Notes: generated by a model from the letters alone, not told the origin. Positions 52,664 through 63,571 are shown, counted from the first letter of the stretch. The stretch is 64,000 nt of DNA from an uncultured Aquimarina sp. (GCA_947496705.1 CANMDW010000024.1:1-64000), one strand, 5' to 3'. Numbers and translations: made by a program.

Positions 52664-53109
52664 GTCGTTGTACTTTTTTATGTTATTGGGTTTCGGCTTC
52701 CTTGTAATCATGCTTCGGTAAAAATCCAGGCTTTTACTTTTTCCATTTATTTATTAGCACCTATAAAAAAGGGTATAAGTAACAAGCATACTTTAGTTAA
52801 TACTATCAAAAAAAGTATTGATTTCTAACTATTTTACACAAAAACCCTATAAACATTGATGAAATCACACAATTAAACACTTTTTATTGAAAAAAATCGA
52901 ATAGTAATTAGGGGGTGAATATGTTTTATACGTCATAGTTAATACAACCATATCATTTTAATTAATAATCAAATTAAAACTATGAAAACCCACAAACCAC
53001 AAGCAACAAAACAAGATTGTTATTCCCCGACCCCAATGTCGTTTCAGACATAAAAAAATCAAACTCAATTTTTCTAAAAACAAAATCTTAATCTTTTAAA
53101 ACTCAATTT
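52664..53109. other. Long leader region before the protease-phosphatase gene
   Basis: AT-rich. It contains a 23-codon frame (ATG 52982 to TAA 53051-53053, MKTHKPQATKQDCYSPTPMS...) preceded by a typical flavobacterial leader. This may be a leader peptide or the start of a lost gene. Nothing else is supported. Confidence 0.3.
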
Positions 53110-56100
53110 ATGAAATCAAGGAAGAATATATTCCTTCTTATTTCTTTTTTGTTGTTTTCGATATTCGTAAACGCACAAAATAGTAATGACCGAGAGAATA
53201 TAAAAAAACAGACCAACTTACAAGCTCTTCAAAGAATTATTAACAAATCTAGCGCTGTAACTAAAACCGTTAATGCTAAAGCAGCAAATCAAAAAGTACC
53301 ACTAACAAAAACCACCAAAGATGGACGATTAGGGGTTCTTTTTGGATTTAATGAAAAAGGGCAACCAGTTTATGCATATGATGACAATGTAAATGCAGCA
53401 ATCTCTGGGCGTACTGATAAAATCTGGCAAGGAGGATCAACAGGATTAGATCTAACAGGAGCCGGAATCGAAATTGCCGTTTGGGAAAGCGGTTATGCAA
53501 GACCCACACATCAGGAATTTGGTGGCCGGGCCTCTAATGGGGGTGACGGCGGTTCTGTAACCAGTCATGGGACGCATACCGGAGGTACTTTGATTGCAAC
53601 GGGTGTTGATCCTGCTGCCAGAGGTATGGCTTCTGGAGCAACTATAAAAAATTACACAGCCACAGGTATGGTCTCTGAAACGGCCGCATTTGCTGCTGCC
53701 GGAGGAATTCTTGCCAATAACTCAAATACACCTTCAGGCTCATCTGGAGATTATAATGCTGTTGCTAGAGATATGGATGATGTCTTGTACAATGCTCCAT
53801 TTTATTTACAATGTAAATCAGCTGGAAATGATGGAAACAACTACGGGATAATTAGAAGTACTCAGCTTTCTAAAAATCTTTTAGTAGTAGGAAATACTAT
53901 AGATGTCTCGAATTATACGGGACCATCATCAGTAAGTATGTGGACTACCAGCTCTTATGGACCAACTAACGATTGGAGAATTAAGCCAGATGTAGTAAAT
54001 AATGGCAGATCTGTATATTCTTCTGACAGTTCTAACGATACAGATTATGGTACCAAAACCGGAACTTCAATGTCTACACCAGCAACTGCAGGGACCATAG
54101 CCTTATTACAACAACATTATAAGAATTTAAATGGTGTATATATGCGAGCAGCTACCGCAAAAGCTTTATTGATAGACACAGCTGATGAAGTAGGTGCCAG
54201 TGATGGTCCTGATTTTGCAAGCGGATGGGGATTAATAAATGCCGAAAGAGCTGCCCAGGTAATAAGCAACAACGGAAACACATCTATTATGGATGAATTA
54301 ACGTTGAATAACGGAGGAACATACACCAGAACTATTATATCTGATGGCGTTACACCTCTGGCTTTGACTATTGCATGGAATGATCCGGGTGGAGCAACAG
54401 GTACTGGAACCTCACCTAGATTAATAAATGATCTTGATGTTCGTGTAACCGGAAATGGAGATACACATTCGCCCTGGGTAATGGTACCCAATGCAAGCTT
54501 TAACAATTATACCGATCCTGCTCAAAAAGGGGATAACTTCAGGGATAATGTAGAAAAGATAGATGCAGTTTTAACGGCAGGAACCTACACGGTGACGGTA
54601 ACCCACAAAGGTACTTTGAGCAGTGGTTCTCAAGATTTTTCATTGATTGTAAATGGCGTCATTATTAGTAGCGATACGCAAGCACCGAGTGACCCTACTA
54701 ACCTTACTGCTTCTAACACAACGATTAACAGCACTGATCTATCATGGACAGCTTCAACTGATAACGTTGGTGTTACTGCATATGAGGTATTTCAAGGCAC
54801 TACAAATATAGGGACATCAACTACCACCAATTTTAATGTAACTGGCCTCGCACCAAGCACTTCATTTAATTTTTCCATAAAGGCCAGGGATGCAGCTGGA
54901 AACCTGTCGGGGAGTAGTAACACGGTTAATGTGACGACTCTTACTCCAGTACCAGACACACAAGCTCCTTCTGTTCCGGCAGGACTTGCTGCATCAAATA
55001 TTACCCAAACAACTTTAGAGCTATCCTGGACAGCCTCTACAGATAATATTGGCGTTACTGAATATGAAATATTTCAGGATGGCACAAGTATTGGCACATC
55101 GGCTACTACCAGCTTTAGTGTTACCGGGCTTACGGCTGATACGGCATATAGTTTTACGGTGAATGCAAAAGATGCTGCAGGAAATGTATCTGGAAACAGT
55201 AATGTAGCCAATGTAACTACAGTAGCTACACCTCCTTGTACAGGGATCAACAGTTTCCCATATAGCGAAAGTTTTGAATCTGGTTTTGGTGTTTGGACTA
55301 ATGCTACCGGTGATGATATCGAATGGACTCGGGATTCTGGAGGAACTCCATCGAATAATACAGGGCCTTCAACAGGACAAGACGGAGCTTTCTACTTGTA
55401 TACTGAAGCATCAACCAATGTTACCCCGCCTGGAAACCCTAATAAAGCGGCTTTATTAAATAGTCCTTGTATAGACCTTACAGGAGTTCCGAATGGGTCA
55501 TTAGAGTTCGGATATCACATGTTTGGAAATAATGTAGGAGCTATGGAAGTTTTAGTCAGTACTGACGATGGTGCAAATTACACCTCGATATGGTTACAAA
55601 ACGGAAACATAGGAAATGTTTGGAATCAAGCAACTGTATCCCTTACTTCATATGCTGGTTCTGTAATCCAATTACAGTTTAAAGGAACTACCGGAAATGG
55701 ATGGAGTAGTGATATGGCGATCGATAATATAAACATTATCTCTGTAACACCAGATAACGAGGCACCAAGTGTTCCTACAAACCTTACGGCATCCAATATT
55801 GGTGATACTACGATCGACTTATCCTGGACAGCCTCAATTGACAATGTGGGGGTAACTGAATATGAAGTATTTCAAGGCGGAACCAGTATTGGAACATCTG
55901 CCACTACAAGTTTCAATGTTACAGGACTTACTGCTGAAACAACGTATAGCTTTATAGTAAATGCTAAAGATGCCGCAGGAAACGTATCTGGAAATAGTAA
56001 TGCGGCCAATGTAACCACCACTGCTACTCCAGCTTGTGCAGGGATCAATAGTTTCCCGTATAGCGAAAGTTTTGAGTCTGGTGTGGGGGTTTGGACACAG

Positions 56101-58539
56101 GAAACTAATGATGACCTTGACTGGATTGTAGATAGTGCCGGAACGCCTTCGAATAACACAGGGCCTTCAGCTGCCTCTGATGGCACTAATTATATCTATA
56201 CTGAAGCTACTGGAAATGGTACAGGTTTCCCGAATAAAGTAGCTTTATTAACGAGTCCATGTATTGATCTTTCAAGTCAGCCAAATGCAGAACTAAATTT
56301 TGACTATCATATGTTTGGTGCAGCTATGGGTACCCTAGAGATGAGAGCATCAACAGATGACGGTGCTACATGGACAACCATATGGAGTTTAACAGGAGAT
56401 CAGGGAAATAGCTGGAATTCTCAAGCGGTAAGCTTAGCTGCTTACAGTGGTAACGTAATCAAGCTTCAAATAAAAGGAACTACTGGTAGTGATTTTACTA
56501 GTGATATCACTGTTGATAATCTTAGTATCATTTCATTAGTTCCAGATACTCAAGCTCCTACGGCACCAACAAATTTGACGGCTTCTAATGTAACAAACAC
56601 CACAGTAGATCTTAGCTGGAATGCATCGACTGACGATAGAGGTGTAGTAGGATATGATGTTTATCAGGATGGAGTAACTATTGATACTTCAACTGGCACG
56701 AATTACAGTGTTAGCGGCCTTACTGCTGATACCGCTTATAGTTTTACGGTAATAGCAAAAGATGCTGCGGGTAATATTTCTGCAAGTAGTAATACTGCCA
56801 ATGTAACGACTACTAATGTTGTTCAATACACCTTAACTACAAATACTGTAGGTCAGGGAACCGTAAGTGGTGGTGGAACCTACAATTCAGGAACATCAGT
56901 CTCTGTTACTGCTACTGCTGCATCAGGTTGGGAATTTGGAGAATGGACCGGTGCTCTGTCAGGAAACACCAATCCAGGATCTATTACCATGGATGCTGAT
57001 AAAACAGTAACAGCTACCTTTACAGAAGTTATTAGTGTAAGTACTTCTACAGAAAAGTATCGTTTAACCTGGAGAGAAGACCCTTCTACCACCATGGTTA
57101 TAGGATGGAACCAGGTAAGAGCTACCAACCCTGTGGTGCATTACGGACCTACAGATTTTGGACTTAACTATAGTTCCTATCCTCTTAGCAAAACTGTCGA
57201 CAGAACGGTTTCCAGTAAAGGAATGGACAATCGTTATGTGAGATTAACCGGGCTCCAGCCCGATACTGCATACTATTTTGTAATCAAAGACAGTGAAGGT
57301 GTTTCTGAAAGATACTGGTTTAAGACAGCTCCCAATGATCCCAACACTAGATTATCGATTGTTGCAGGAGGAGATTCGAGAAATAATCGTACCCCAAGAC
57401 AAAATGCCAATAGATTGGTGGCCAAGATACGACCACATGCTGTACTGTTTGGTGGTGATATGACGAGTTCTTCTTCTAGTTCACAATGGCAAAACTGGTT
57501 TGAAGACTGGCAATTAACAGTTGGATCAGACGGAAGAATGATCCCGGTAGTTGCTGCCAGAGGAAATCATGAGAGTTCTAATGATATCCGAGATCTGTTT
57601 GATATCCCAACTGCAGCTGGTGGTGAATACTATGCCTTGAGCTTTGGGGGTAATTTAATGAGAACCTATACCTTAAATACCGAGGTAACTCCTGCCGGAA
57701 CACAAGGAACCTGGTTGGCCAATGATTTGGCAGCCAATTCTGCAAATCATACCTGGGCAGTGGCTCAATATCACAGAACCACCAGACCACATGAACCTGG
57801 TAAATCAGAGCAGAATGATCAATATGATGCCTGGTCATTACCATTCTACACACATGCCGTACAATTGGTAATGGAGAGTGACTCTCATGTGGTGAAACGT
57901 ACCTGGCCAATCAAACCATCTACTGCTGCAGGCAGCGATGAAGGTTTTGTGAGAGCAGATACAGATCCTAAAAGAGCAGTATATGTTGGTGAAGGTTGTT
58001 GGGGAGCTCCATTAAGGAATGCTTCAGATACTAAGAACTGGACAAGAGCAGCTGGATCATTCAATCAGTTCAAGTGGTTATGGATCGATCAAAATAAGAT
58101 CGAACTTAGAACTATTAAAGTGGATAATGCCGGTAATGTTGGGCAAGTGAGTGATAATAACTTGTTTGTACTTCCTTCAAATATTGATGTATGGAATCCT
58201 ACTGGTGGTAATGTTGTTATTATCGATAATCCTCATACGGTAGCTGTTACCCGAATAAATAATACCGCATCTGTTGATGATAACAGTATTGTTGAAAGAA
58301 AATTGAGTATTCATCCAAACCCAATTGAATCTGGAATATTGCACATTACATATCCCAATTATGCTAAAGCTTATAAATCACAAGCGATAATTAGAGATAT
58401 GTTTGGAAGGATAGTTGATCAAATCATCTTTACATCTGAGACAACAACCCATGCTATTGATAAATTAAATGCAGGGGTTTACTTTATCGTTATTAAAACA
58501 AGAAAGGGAGAAATAAGTAAAAAGTTTATTAAAAAGTAG
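53110..58539 (+). CDS. Secreted subtilisin-like protease fused to a metallophosphatase, T9SS substrate
   Basis: The 1809-residue protein has a signal peptide (1-23) and an S8 domain (about 105-395) with H153 (SHGTHTGG), N240 and S320 (GTSMSTP). The position of the catalytic Asp is Glu126 (IAVWESG). Then follow FN3, FN3, MAM-like (707-880), FN3, MAM-like (973-1145), FN3, a repeat domain (1239-1305, YTLTTNTVGQG), and a purple-acid-phosphatase-like unit (1310-1660; GGDSRN, GGDMT, GNHES, ESDSH). A type IX sorting domain (from LSIHPNP at about 1731 to the end) closes it. It should be exported and surface-attached or released. The fusion is unusual. Confidence 0.88.
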   Translation: MKSRKNIFLLISFLLFSIFVNAQNSNDRENIKKQTNLQALQRIINKSSAVTKTVNAKAANQKVPLTKTTKDGRLGVLFGFNEKGQPVYAYDDNVNAAISGRTDKIWQGGSTGLDLTGAGIEIAVWESGYARPTHQEFGGRASNGGDGGSVTSHGTHTGGTLIATGVDPAARGMASGATIKNYTATGMVSETAAFAAAGGILANNSNTPSGSSGDYNAVARDMDDVLYNAPFYLQCKSAGNDGNNYGIIRSTQLSKNLLVVGNTIDVSNYTGPSSVSMWTTSSYGPTNDWRIKPDVVNNGRSVYSSDSSNDTDYGTKTGTSMSTPATAGTIALLQQHYKNLNGVYMRAATAKALLIDTADEVGASDGPDFASGWGLINAERAAQVISNNGNTSIMDELTLNNGGTYTRTIISDGVTPLALTIAWNDPGGATGTGTSPRLINDLDVRVTGNGDTHSPWVMVPNASFNNYTDPAQKGDNFRDNVEKIDAVLTAGTYTVTVTHKGTLSSGSQDFSLIVNGVIISSDTQAPSDPTNLTASNTTINSTDLSWTASTDNVGVTAYEVFQGTTNIGTSTTTNFNVTGLAPSTSFNFSIKARDAAGNLSGSSNTVNVTTLTPVPDTQAPSVPAGLAASNITQTTLELSWTASTDNIGVTEYEIFQDGTSIGTSATTSFSVTGLTADTAYSFTVNAKDAAGNVSGNSNVANVTTVATPPCTGINSFPYSESFESGFGVWTNATGDDIEWTRDSGGTPSNNTGPSTGQDGAFYLYTEASTNVTPPGNPNKAALLNSPCIDLTGVPNGSLEFGYHMFGNNVGAMEVLVSTDDGANYTSIWLQNGNIGNVWNQATVSLTSYAGSVIQLQFKGTTGNGWSSDMAIDNINIISVTPDNEAPSVPTNLTASNIGDTTIDLSWTASIDNVGVTEYEVFQGGTSIGTSATTSFNVTGLTAETTYSFIVNAKDAAGNVSGNSNAANVTTTATPACAGINSFPYSESFESGVGVWTQETNDDLDWIVDSAGTPSNNTGPSAASDGTNYIYTEATGNGTGFPNKVALLTSPCIDLSSQPNAELNFDYHMFGAAMGTLEMRASTDDGATWTTIWSLTGDQGNSWNSQAVSLAAYSGNVIKLQIKGTTGSDFTSDITVDNLSIISLVPDTQAPTAPTNLTASNVTNTTVDLSWNASTDDRGVVGYDVYQDGVTIDTSTGTNYSVSGLTADTAYSFTVIAKDAAGNISASSNTANVTTTNVVQYTLTTNTVGQGTVSGGGTYNSGTSVSVTATAASGWEFGEWTGALSGNTNPGSITMDADKTVTATFTEVISVSTSTEKYRLTWREDPSTTMVIGWNQVRATNPVVHYGPTDFGLNYSSYPLSKTVDRTVSSKGMDNRYVRLTGLQPDTAYYFVIKDSEGVSERYWFKTAPNDPNTRLSIVAGGDSRNNRTPRQNANRLVAKIRPHAVLFGGDMTSSSSSSQWQNWFEDWQLTVGSDGRMIPVVAARGNHESSNDIRDLFDIPTAAGGEYYALSFGGNLMRTYTLNTEVTPAGTQGTWLANDLAANSANHTWAVAQYHRTTRPHEPGKSEQNDQYDAWSLPFYTHAVQLVMESDSHVVKRTWPIKPSTAAGSDEGFVRADTDPKRAVYVGEGCWGAPLRNASDTKNWTRAAGSFNQFKWLWIDQNKIELRTIKVDNAGNVGQVSDNNLFVLPSNIDVWNPTGGNVVIIDNPHTVAVTRINNTASVDDNSIVERKLSIHPNPIESGILHITYPNYAKAYKSQAIIRDMFGRIVDQIIFTSETTTHAIDKLNAGVYFIVIKTRKGEISKKFIKK

Positions 58540-58565
58540 GAATACACCAATTCTTCTAGTGTTTT

Positions 58566-58598
58566 AAACTGCCTGAAAATATTTTCAGGCAGTTTTTT
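58566..58598 (+). terminator. Rho-independent terminator
   Basis: AAACTGCCTGAAAAT is followed at once by its inverse ATTTTCAGGCAGTTT and then Ts, a near-perfect palindrome 27 bases after the protease stop. Confidence 0.93.
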
Positions 58599-58645
58599 AT
58601 GGATATAATGGGATGTTTCAGAGTGATAGTATAATCGAACTCGTC

Positions 58646-59551
58646 TTATGCATCTATAGTTTGTGGGTTTTTTCTAAAAAACAGTACTTTCCATAAACGT
58701 ATTTCTGGTCGATCGGCAATAAGTACAAATAAAGGAATCAGTGCATGTGGTAACCTGATAAGCATTTCCCAGGTCCATTGGCTAAACGTATTGCCTAAAA
58801 AATCAATATGAAAATGCCCTACCAATCGAGCAATGGCAGTAAGTCCTCCCCATATAAAAGCATAAATTAAAGCTACATAAGATATTCTTGGAATAAAAAT
58901 AGCAATCGCTACAACAAAATCTAGAACCCCGGCTATTTTTAACATTGCATGCGCACTAGGTTCGCTAACAGGCAAGATGTTTAGTGTCATATCAATAAAA
59001 CTACCTGGCCTGGGATAATACCCTATTGCATAAAGGCCATGGCAACTGAAGGTAAGTGCAATAGCAATCAATGCAATTAAACGTATCTTTTTAAATTCAA
59101 CAGAGGTAAATAATACCATATAAAGTAACACAGGACTCATAAATTGAATCATATATTCAAAAAACTGTCCTACGTGAAAGAATTTTTCTTTGCAATACAA
59201 AAATGCCAGAATAAAAAGACCAATACTTCCGCCTAGCAAAAAGAATGTACCAAGTTTCTTCATGTTGGGTTTTATTAATAAAACAACAATAGCGCAAAGA
59301 AGATAAAAAACACCAATCGTTTTTATGGAAAAAGAAATTGCATTTGCAGCAGAGAGGCTGGTTACATAATCATTCCAGGTTGTTCCAAAAACAGTTTCAA
59401 CGACACCTTTTAGAATACCTTCGTCCCATAAAAAAGCTCGGTAGGGGGCATCCCAAACTATATGTTGATAGGCTCTACCCAGAAAAATCAAAAAAGTGGA
59501 GAGCTTTAAAATTGTGATTAATTTAGGCGGTAAATCCGATGATTGTGTCAT
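58646..59551 (-). CDS. DoxX-like multi-pass membrane protein
   Basis: The 301-residue protein has about seven hydrophobic helices, including ISFSIKTIGVFYLLCAIVVLL, IRLIALIAIALTFSCHGLYA and VLDFVVAIAIFIPRISYVAL. The layout AHAMLKIAGVLDFVVAIAIF resembles DoxX-type proteins of the inner membrane. The function is not known. It is divergent from the metalloprotease gene. Confidence 0.6.
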   Translation of the reverse strand: MTQSSDLPPKLITILKLSTFLIFLGRAYQHIVWDAPYRAFLWDEGILKGVVETVFGTTWNDYVTSLSAANAISFSIKTIGVFYLLCAIVVLLIKPNMKKLGTFFLLGGSIGLFILAFLYCKEKFFHVGQFFEYMIQFMSPVLLYMVLFTSVEFKKIRLIALIAIALTFSCHGLYAIGYYPRPGSFIDMTLNILPVSEPSAHAMLKIAGVLDFVVAIAIFIPRISYVALIYAFIWGGLTAIARLVGHFHIDFLGNTFSQWTWEMLIRLPHALIPLFVLIADRPEIRLWKVLFFRKNPQTIDA

Positions 59552-59729
59552 AGTTTTAAATTAATGGTTAGACACTTTAAAAATAAGAAAAAAAGCACTC
59601 ACAACCGCCAATATACAAGTATAATTCGGGGGTCGGCACAGGTATTTTAGTCCAGTGAAGTTATTCGATAATTCATTTTAAGATAAGCTCAAAAGTCCTC
59701 AGATATCTTCTCTTCTCAAACTAATGCTT

Positions 59730-59765
59730 CTACTTTTAATGTTAAAAATTTAACATTAAAAGTAG
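59730..59765. promoter_or_regulatory. Perfect 17-bp palindrome in a divergent intergenic region
   Basis: CTACTTTTAATGTTAAA (59730-59746), a two-base spacer, then its exact inverse (59749-59765), followed by Ts. It lies between two divergent gene starts, where a terminator is not expected. An operator or an RNA hairpin in the metalloprotease leader is possible. Confidence 0.5.
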
Positions 59766-59847
59766 TTTTTATCAGGGTAATTTCATTTTTTTACGTCTTT
59801 ATTAATGAACCATATATAAAATTTAACTATTAAATAAATACAAACTC

Positions 59848-62037
59848 ATGAAATCAAAGAAACAAATACTCTTGCTTTTTACATTTATCTTATTGACCAC
59901 AATACAATTTGGATTTACCCAGGAAGAACAATGCGGCGCAGAGCCCCCCAAAAATTATGATACATTTATGCTAAAACGACTCAAGTCGATTACCAATGCT
60001 AAAGCATTATCATCCCCGGTATCGCTTCCTGTACAGCATCACGTTTCGCGTACCTCTAGCGGAAGTTCTCCTGCTGTATCTCCTTCAGAAATTCAAAATG
60101 TGATGGATGAACTTAATGCAACCTATGCACCTATGAATATTTCATTTTATGACTATGGCCCCACCAGATTTATTGATAACAGTAACTGGAATCCCACATT
60201 TAATAAAAGTAACGACAGCCAGCTAGTACAATATGAAGTTGCCGAAGCGATCAATATTTTTTACTTTACAGAAGTAACCTCCGGAAGTTCTACCATCTGC
60301 GGATTTGCTAAATTTCCGGGAACCGGAAACCGAGCTATATTAGATGCATCTTGTTCTCAAAACGGCTCTACTTCTTCTCACGAATTAGGGCATTACTTTT
60401 CTGTATTGCACACACATTCTACCTCCAACGGACGAGAGCTTGTACAACGCACCAATTGTAGCTCTGCAGGAGATTTTTTCTGTGATACCCCGGCAGACCC
60501 AAGGCTTAGTGGTCTAGTAAATTCTAGTTGCAACTATACGGGTTCTGCAACAGATGCCAATGGAGATCAATATCAACCAGATACAAGAAACGTAATGTCA
60601 TACACCCGAAAAAGTTGTAGGGATGGTGGTTTCACTCAACAACAACAAAATGCTATTGTTGTTTCTTTAGAATCAGACAGAGCGTATTTACTCAACACAA
60701 CAAATCCTCCCGTTTGTACCAATATTAGCAACTTTCCATACAGTGAAAGTTTTGAATCCGGTTTTGGGGATTGGAACAATGCAAATGGGGATGACATACA
60801 ATGGACAAGAGACTCTAATGGAACTCCTTCTTCAGGAACAGGGCCCTCTACAGGACAAAATGGTTCTTACTATCTATATACAGAAGCCTCTACAAATGTA
60901 TCGCCTCCCGGAAGCCCAAATAAAGTTGCGATACTTGATAGCCCGTGCTTTGACCTAAGCAACGAATCTGATGTATCATTAGAATTTGGATACCACATGC
61001 TGGGAACAGATATGGGAACCCTGGAAGTTTTGGTGAGTACTAATGACGGGGCTTCTTATACCGCTGTTTGGTCTCAAAACGGAAATAAAGGAGATGCCTG
61101 GAACCAGGCGACCATAAGTCTTGCCACGTATTCTGGTTCTGTGATCAAAATACGTTTTAAAGGAACCACAGGAAGTAGCTGGAGAAGTGATTTATCTATC
61201 GACAATATAAAAATTACTTCAACAACAACAAACCCTCCCGGTACCTGTAATGGTATCACAAGCTTTCCTTACAGAAAAAGTTTTGAACCCGATTTTGGCT
61301 CATGGACTCAGGAAACCAGCGATAATATAGATTGGTCTTTAGATAGTAATACTACTCCTTCATCAAATACAGGACCTTCGGCTCCTACACATGGAAGTAA
61401 TTATATATTTACCGAAGCTTCCGGTAACGGAACCGGATACCCCAATAAAATGGCACTACTTACAAGCCCATGTATAGACCTAACCGGTGAACCCAATGCC
61501 GAACTTAGTTTTGATTACCATATGTATGGATCGAATATGGGAACCCTGGAAATAAGAGTATCGACCGACAATGGAAGTAACTGGACCACCATTTGGAGTA
61601 AAAACGGAGATCAGGGAAATAGCTGGAAATCTCAATCGGTAGGTTTATCTGCCTATAGCGGATCTGTAATAAAACTACAGCTTAAAGGCACTACAGGTTC
61701 CAGCTACAGAAGTGATATGGCTATTGATAATATTAATATAACCTCTGGCGCTGCAGATACCAGTGATATAGATGATATCAATACGCAAACATCAGGACTA
61801 AGCATTTATCCTAACCCGATCGCATCGGGGTCGTTGTTTATTACCTATCCGAAAACTTCAAAAAACAGTGGAACGACCAGAGCATGGATAAGAGATGTTG
61901 TCGGGAAAGTGGTAGAGCAAATTGATTTGAATGCTGAAACGACCATTTATGATACAAGCAATCTGAATACAGGAGTATACTTCATTACTATAAAGGGTAA
62001 AACAGGGAACATCAGTAAAAAACTGATCAAAAACTAA
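59848..62037 (+). CDS. Secreted zinc metalloprotease (M43-like), T9SS substrate
   Basis: The 729-residue protein has a signal peptide, a metalloprotease domain with HELGHYFSVLH (H178, E179, H182, H188) and a Met-turn (NVMSYTRKSC). The usual Gly of HExxHxxGxxH is Ser185. Two MAM-like domains follow (from NFPYSESFESGFGDW and from SFPYRKSFEPDFGSW), closely related to those of the 53.1-kb protease. A type IX sorting domain (LSIYPNPIASGSLF to the end) closes the protein. It likely digests extracellular protein. Confidence 0.88.
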   Translation: MKSKKQILLLFTFILLTTIQFGFTQEEQCGAEPPKNYDTFMLKRLKSITNAKALSSPVSLPVQHHVSRTSSGSSPAVSPSEIQNVMDELNATYAPMNISFYDYGPTRFIDNSNWNPTFNKSNDSQLVQYEVAEAINIFYFTEVTSGSSTICGFAKFPGTGNRAILDASCSQNGSTSSHELGHYFSVLHTHSTSNGRELVQRTNCSSAGDFFCDTPADPRLSGLVNSSCNYTGSATDANGDQYQPDTRNVMSYTRKSCRDGGFTQQQQNAIVVSLESDRAYLLNTTNPPVCTNISNFPYSESFESGFGDWNNANGDDIQWTRDSNGTPSSGTGPSTGQNGSYYLYTEASTNVSPPGSPNKVAILDSPCFDLSNESDVSLEFGYHMLGTDMGTLEVLVSTNDGASYTAVWSQNGNKGDAWNQATISLATYSGSVIKIRFKGTTGSSWRSDLSIDNIKITSTTTNPPGTCNGITSFPYRKSFEPDFGSWTQETSDNIDWSLDSNTTPSSNTGPSAPTHGSNYIFTEASGNGTGYPNKMALLTSPCIDLTGEPNAELSFDYHMYGSNMGTLEIRVSTDNGSNWTTIWSKNGDQGNSWKSQSVGLSAYSGSVIKLQLKGTTGSSYRSDMAIDNINITSGAADTSDIDDINTQTSGLSIYPNPIASGSLFITYPKTSKNSGTTRAWIRDVVGKVVEQIDLNAETTIYDTSNLNTGVYFITIKGKTGNISKKLIKN

Positions 62038-62060
62038 AAACGTAACTTTTTTAGTATAAC

Positions 62061-62095
62061 AAACTGTCCGAGATCCAGGTTTCGGGCAGTTTTTT
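62061..62095 (+). terminator. Rho-independent terminator
   Basis: AAACTGTCCGA pairs with TCGGGCAGTTT over a ten-base loop and is followed by Ts. Confidence 0.9.
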
Positions 62096-62230
62096 ATTTA
62101 TAAATAAAGACTATTAAACCATCTAACAAACTCATACACATTTACTTATATTTTTTAACTAGAGGCACACATAGTAATCTGAGATTTGTTTTGTAAGTTT
62201 AAGGCTCTATAACACACAATCAAATCCATA

Positions 62231-63535
62231 ATGAAAAACTTTTCACTTTTTGCGGTTATTATACTTGTCCTGTTTTCGTGCAAACAAGAAACCTCTGATA
62301 AAGAATCTTTAACCGAAGATCAACTTATCGCCAAAGCCAAAGAAATTCACAACAAGGTGATTACTCTCGATACACATTGTGACATCAACGTAAAAAACTT
62401 TACCGATTCAATCAATTATACTCAGGATCTTGACGCCCAGGTGACTTTGCCAAAGATGAAAAAAGGAGGGCTTGATGTGGCGTGGTTTATTGTTTTTACC
62501 GCCCAGGATTCATTAACCCCAACAGGATACGAAAAAGGATACGAAAATGCCATATCCAAATTTGAGGCGATACACAAACTGGCTGAAGAAATTGCACCAG
62601 ATCAGATGGAGCTGGCATTAACTTCAGACGATGTGCGAGATATTCATAAAAAAGGGAAGAAAGTGGCTATGATCGGAATCGAAAACGGGTATCCTATCGG
62701 TACCGATATCGGTAACGTAAAGAAATTCTATGATATGGGTGGGCGTTATATGTCGTTGGCACACCAGGGGCATAGCCAGCTTTGTGATTCGAATACAGGA
62801 GAAGAAGAAGGTGTTTGGTTGCATAATGGATTGAGTGATTTGGGTAAAGAAGTAATCGCAGAGATGAACAAGTGGGGGATGATGATCGATGTGTCTCATC
62901 CTTCAAAAGAGTCTATGAAACAGATGCTGGAGCTCACCAAAGCCCCGGTGATCGCTTCGCATTCTTCGGCAAGAGCTTTATGTGGTCATAGTCGCAACCT
63001 GGATGACGAGCAGTTACTGTGGTTAAAAGAAAATGGCGGTGTGGTACAAACCGTTGCCTTTGGAGCATACCTGCATACCGAAAAGACCGAAAAAAGACAA
63101 GCAAAAACTACCGAGATTGCCAAACAGATTGCAGACTCGATGGGTGTAACCTGGATAGAACGTAAAGATTTTATGAAGCTACCTCCCGAAGAGAGAGAAA
63201 AGTATTATGAATTCTATATGAAGATGCTTCCTATTCAGAAGAAAAAAATAGCCAAAATGGAAGATATGCCTCCCGGGGCCAGTGTAACCGATTTTGTGGA
63301 TCATATCGACTATATGGTAGAAAAAATAGGCATCGATCACGTAGGCATCAGCTCAGATTTTGATGGTGGCGGAGGTATAGTAGGTTGGGAAGATGCCTCT
63401 GAAACTCTTAACGTTACCCTCGAGTTAGTAAAACGTGGCTATACCGAAGAAGACATTGCCAAATTGTGGAGTGGTAATCTGCTGCGTGTGCTGGATGAAG
63501 TGCAAAAAATTGCACAAGAACTTCAAAAAACATAA
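62231..63535 (+). CDS. Membrane dipeptidase-like lipoprotein (peptidase M19)
   Basis: The 434-residue protein starts with a lipoprotein signal (VIILVLFSCKQE, lipobox Cys17). The M19 fold shows LDTHCDINV (metal His and Asp), MIGIENGYPIG (bridging Glu), MIDVSHPSKESM and VIASHSSARALCGHSRNL (metal His), and DHVGISSDFDGGGG. M19 enzymes split dipeptides using two zinc ions. It would act at a cell-envelope surface. Confidence 0.93.
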   Translation: MKNFSLFAVIILVLFSCKQETSDKESLTEDQLIAKAKEIHNKVITLDTHCDINVKNFTDSINYTQDLDAQVTLPKMKKGGLDVAWFIVFTAQDSLTPTGYEKGYENAISKFEAIHKLAEEIAPDQMELALTSDDVRDIHKKGKKVAMIGIENGYPIGTDIGNVKKFYDMGGRYMSLAHQGHSQLCDSNTGEEEGVWLHNGLSDLGKEVIAEMNKWGMMIDVSHPSKESMKQMLELTKAPVIASHSSARALCGHSRNLDDEQLLWLKENGGVVQTVAFGAYLHTEKTEKRQAKTTEIAKQIADSMGVTWIERKDFMKLPPEEREKYYEFYMKMLPIQKKKIAKMEDMPPGASVTDFVDHIDYMVEKIGIDHVGISSDFDGGGGIVGWEDASETLNVTLELVKRGYTEEDIAKLWSGNLLRVLDEVQKIAQELQKT

Positions 63536-63571
63536 ATTTAGCGAAACATAAAACCTCAATGTTTATAAGGG

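Noticed and set aside
57578..57910. Reverse-strand frame inside the protease-phosphatase gene
   Set aside because: It is a shadow of the metallophosphatase coding sequence.
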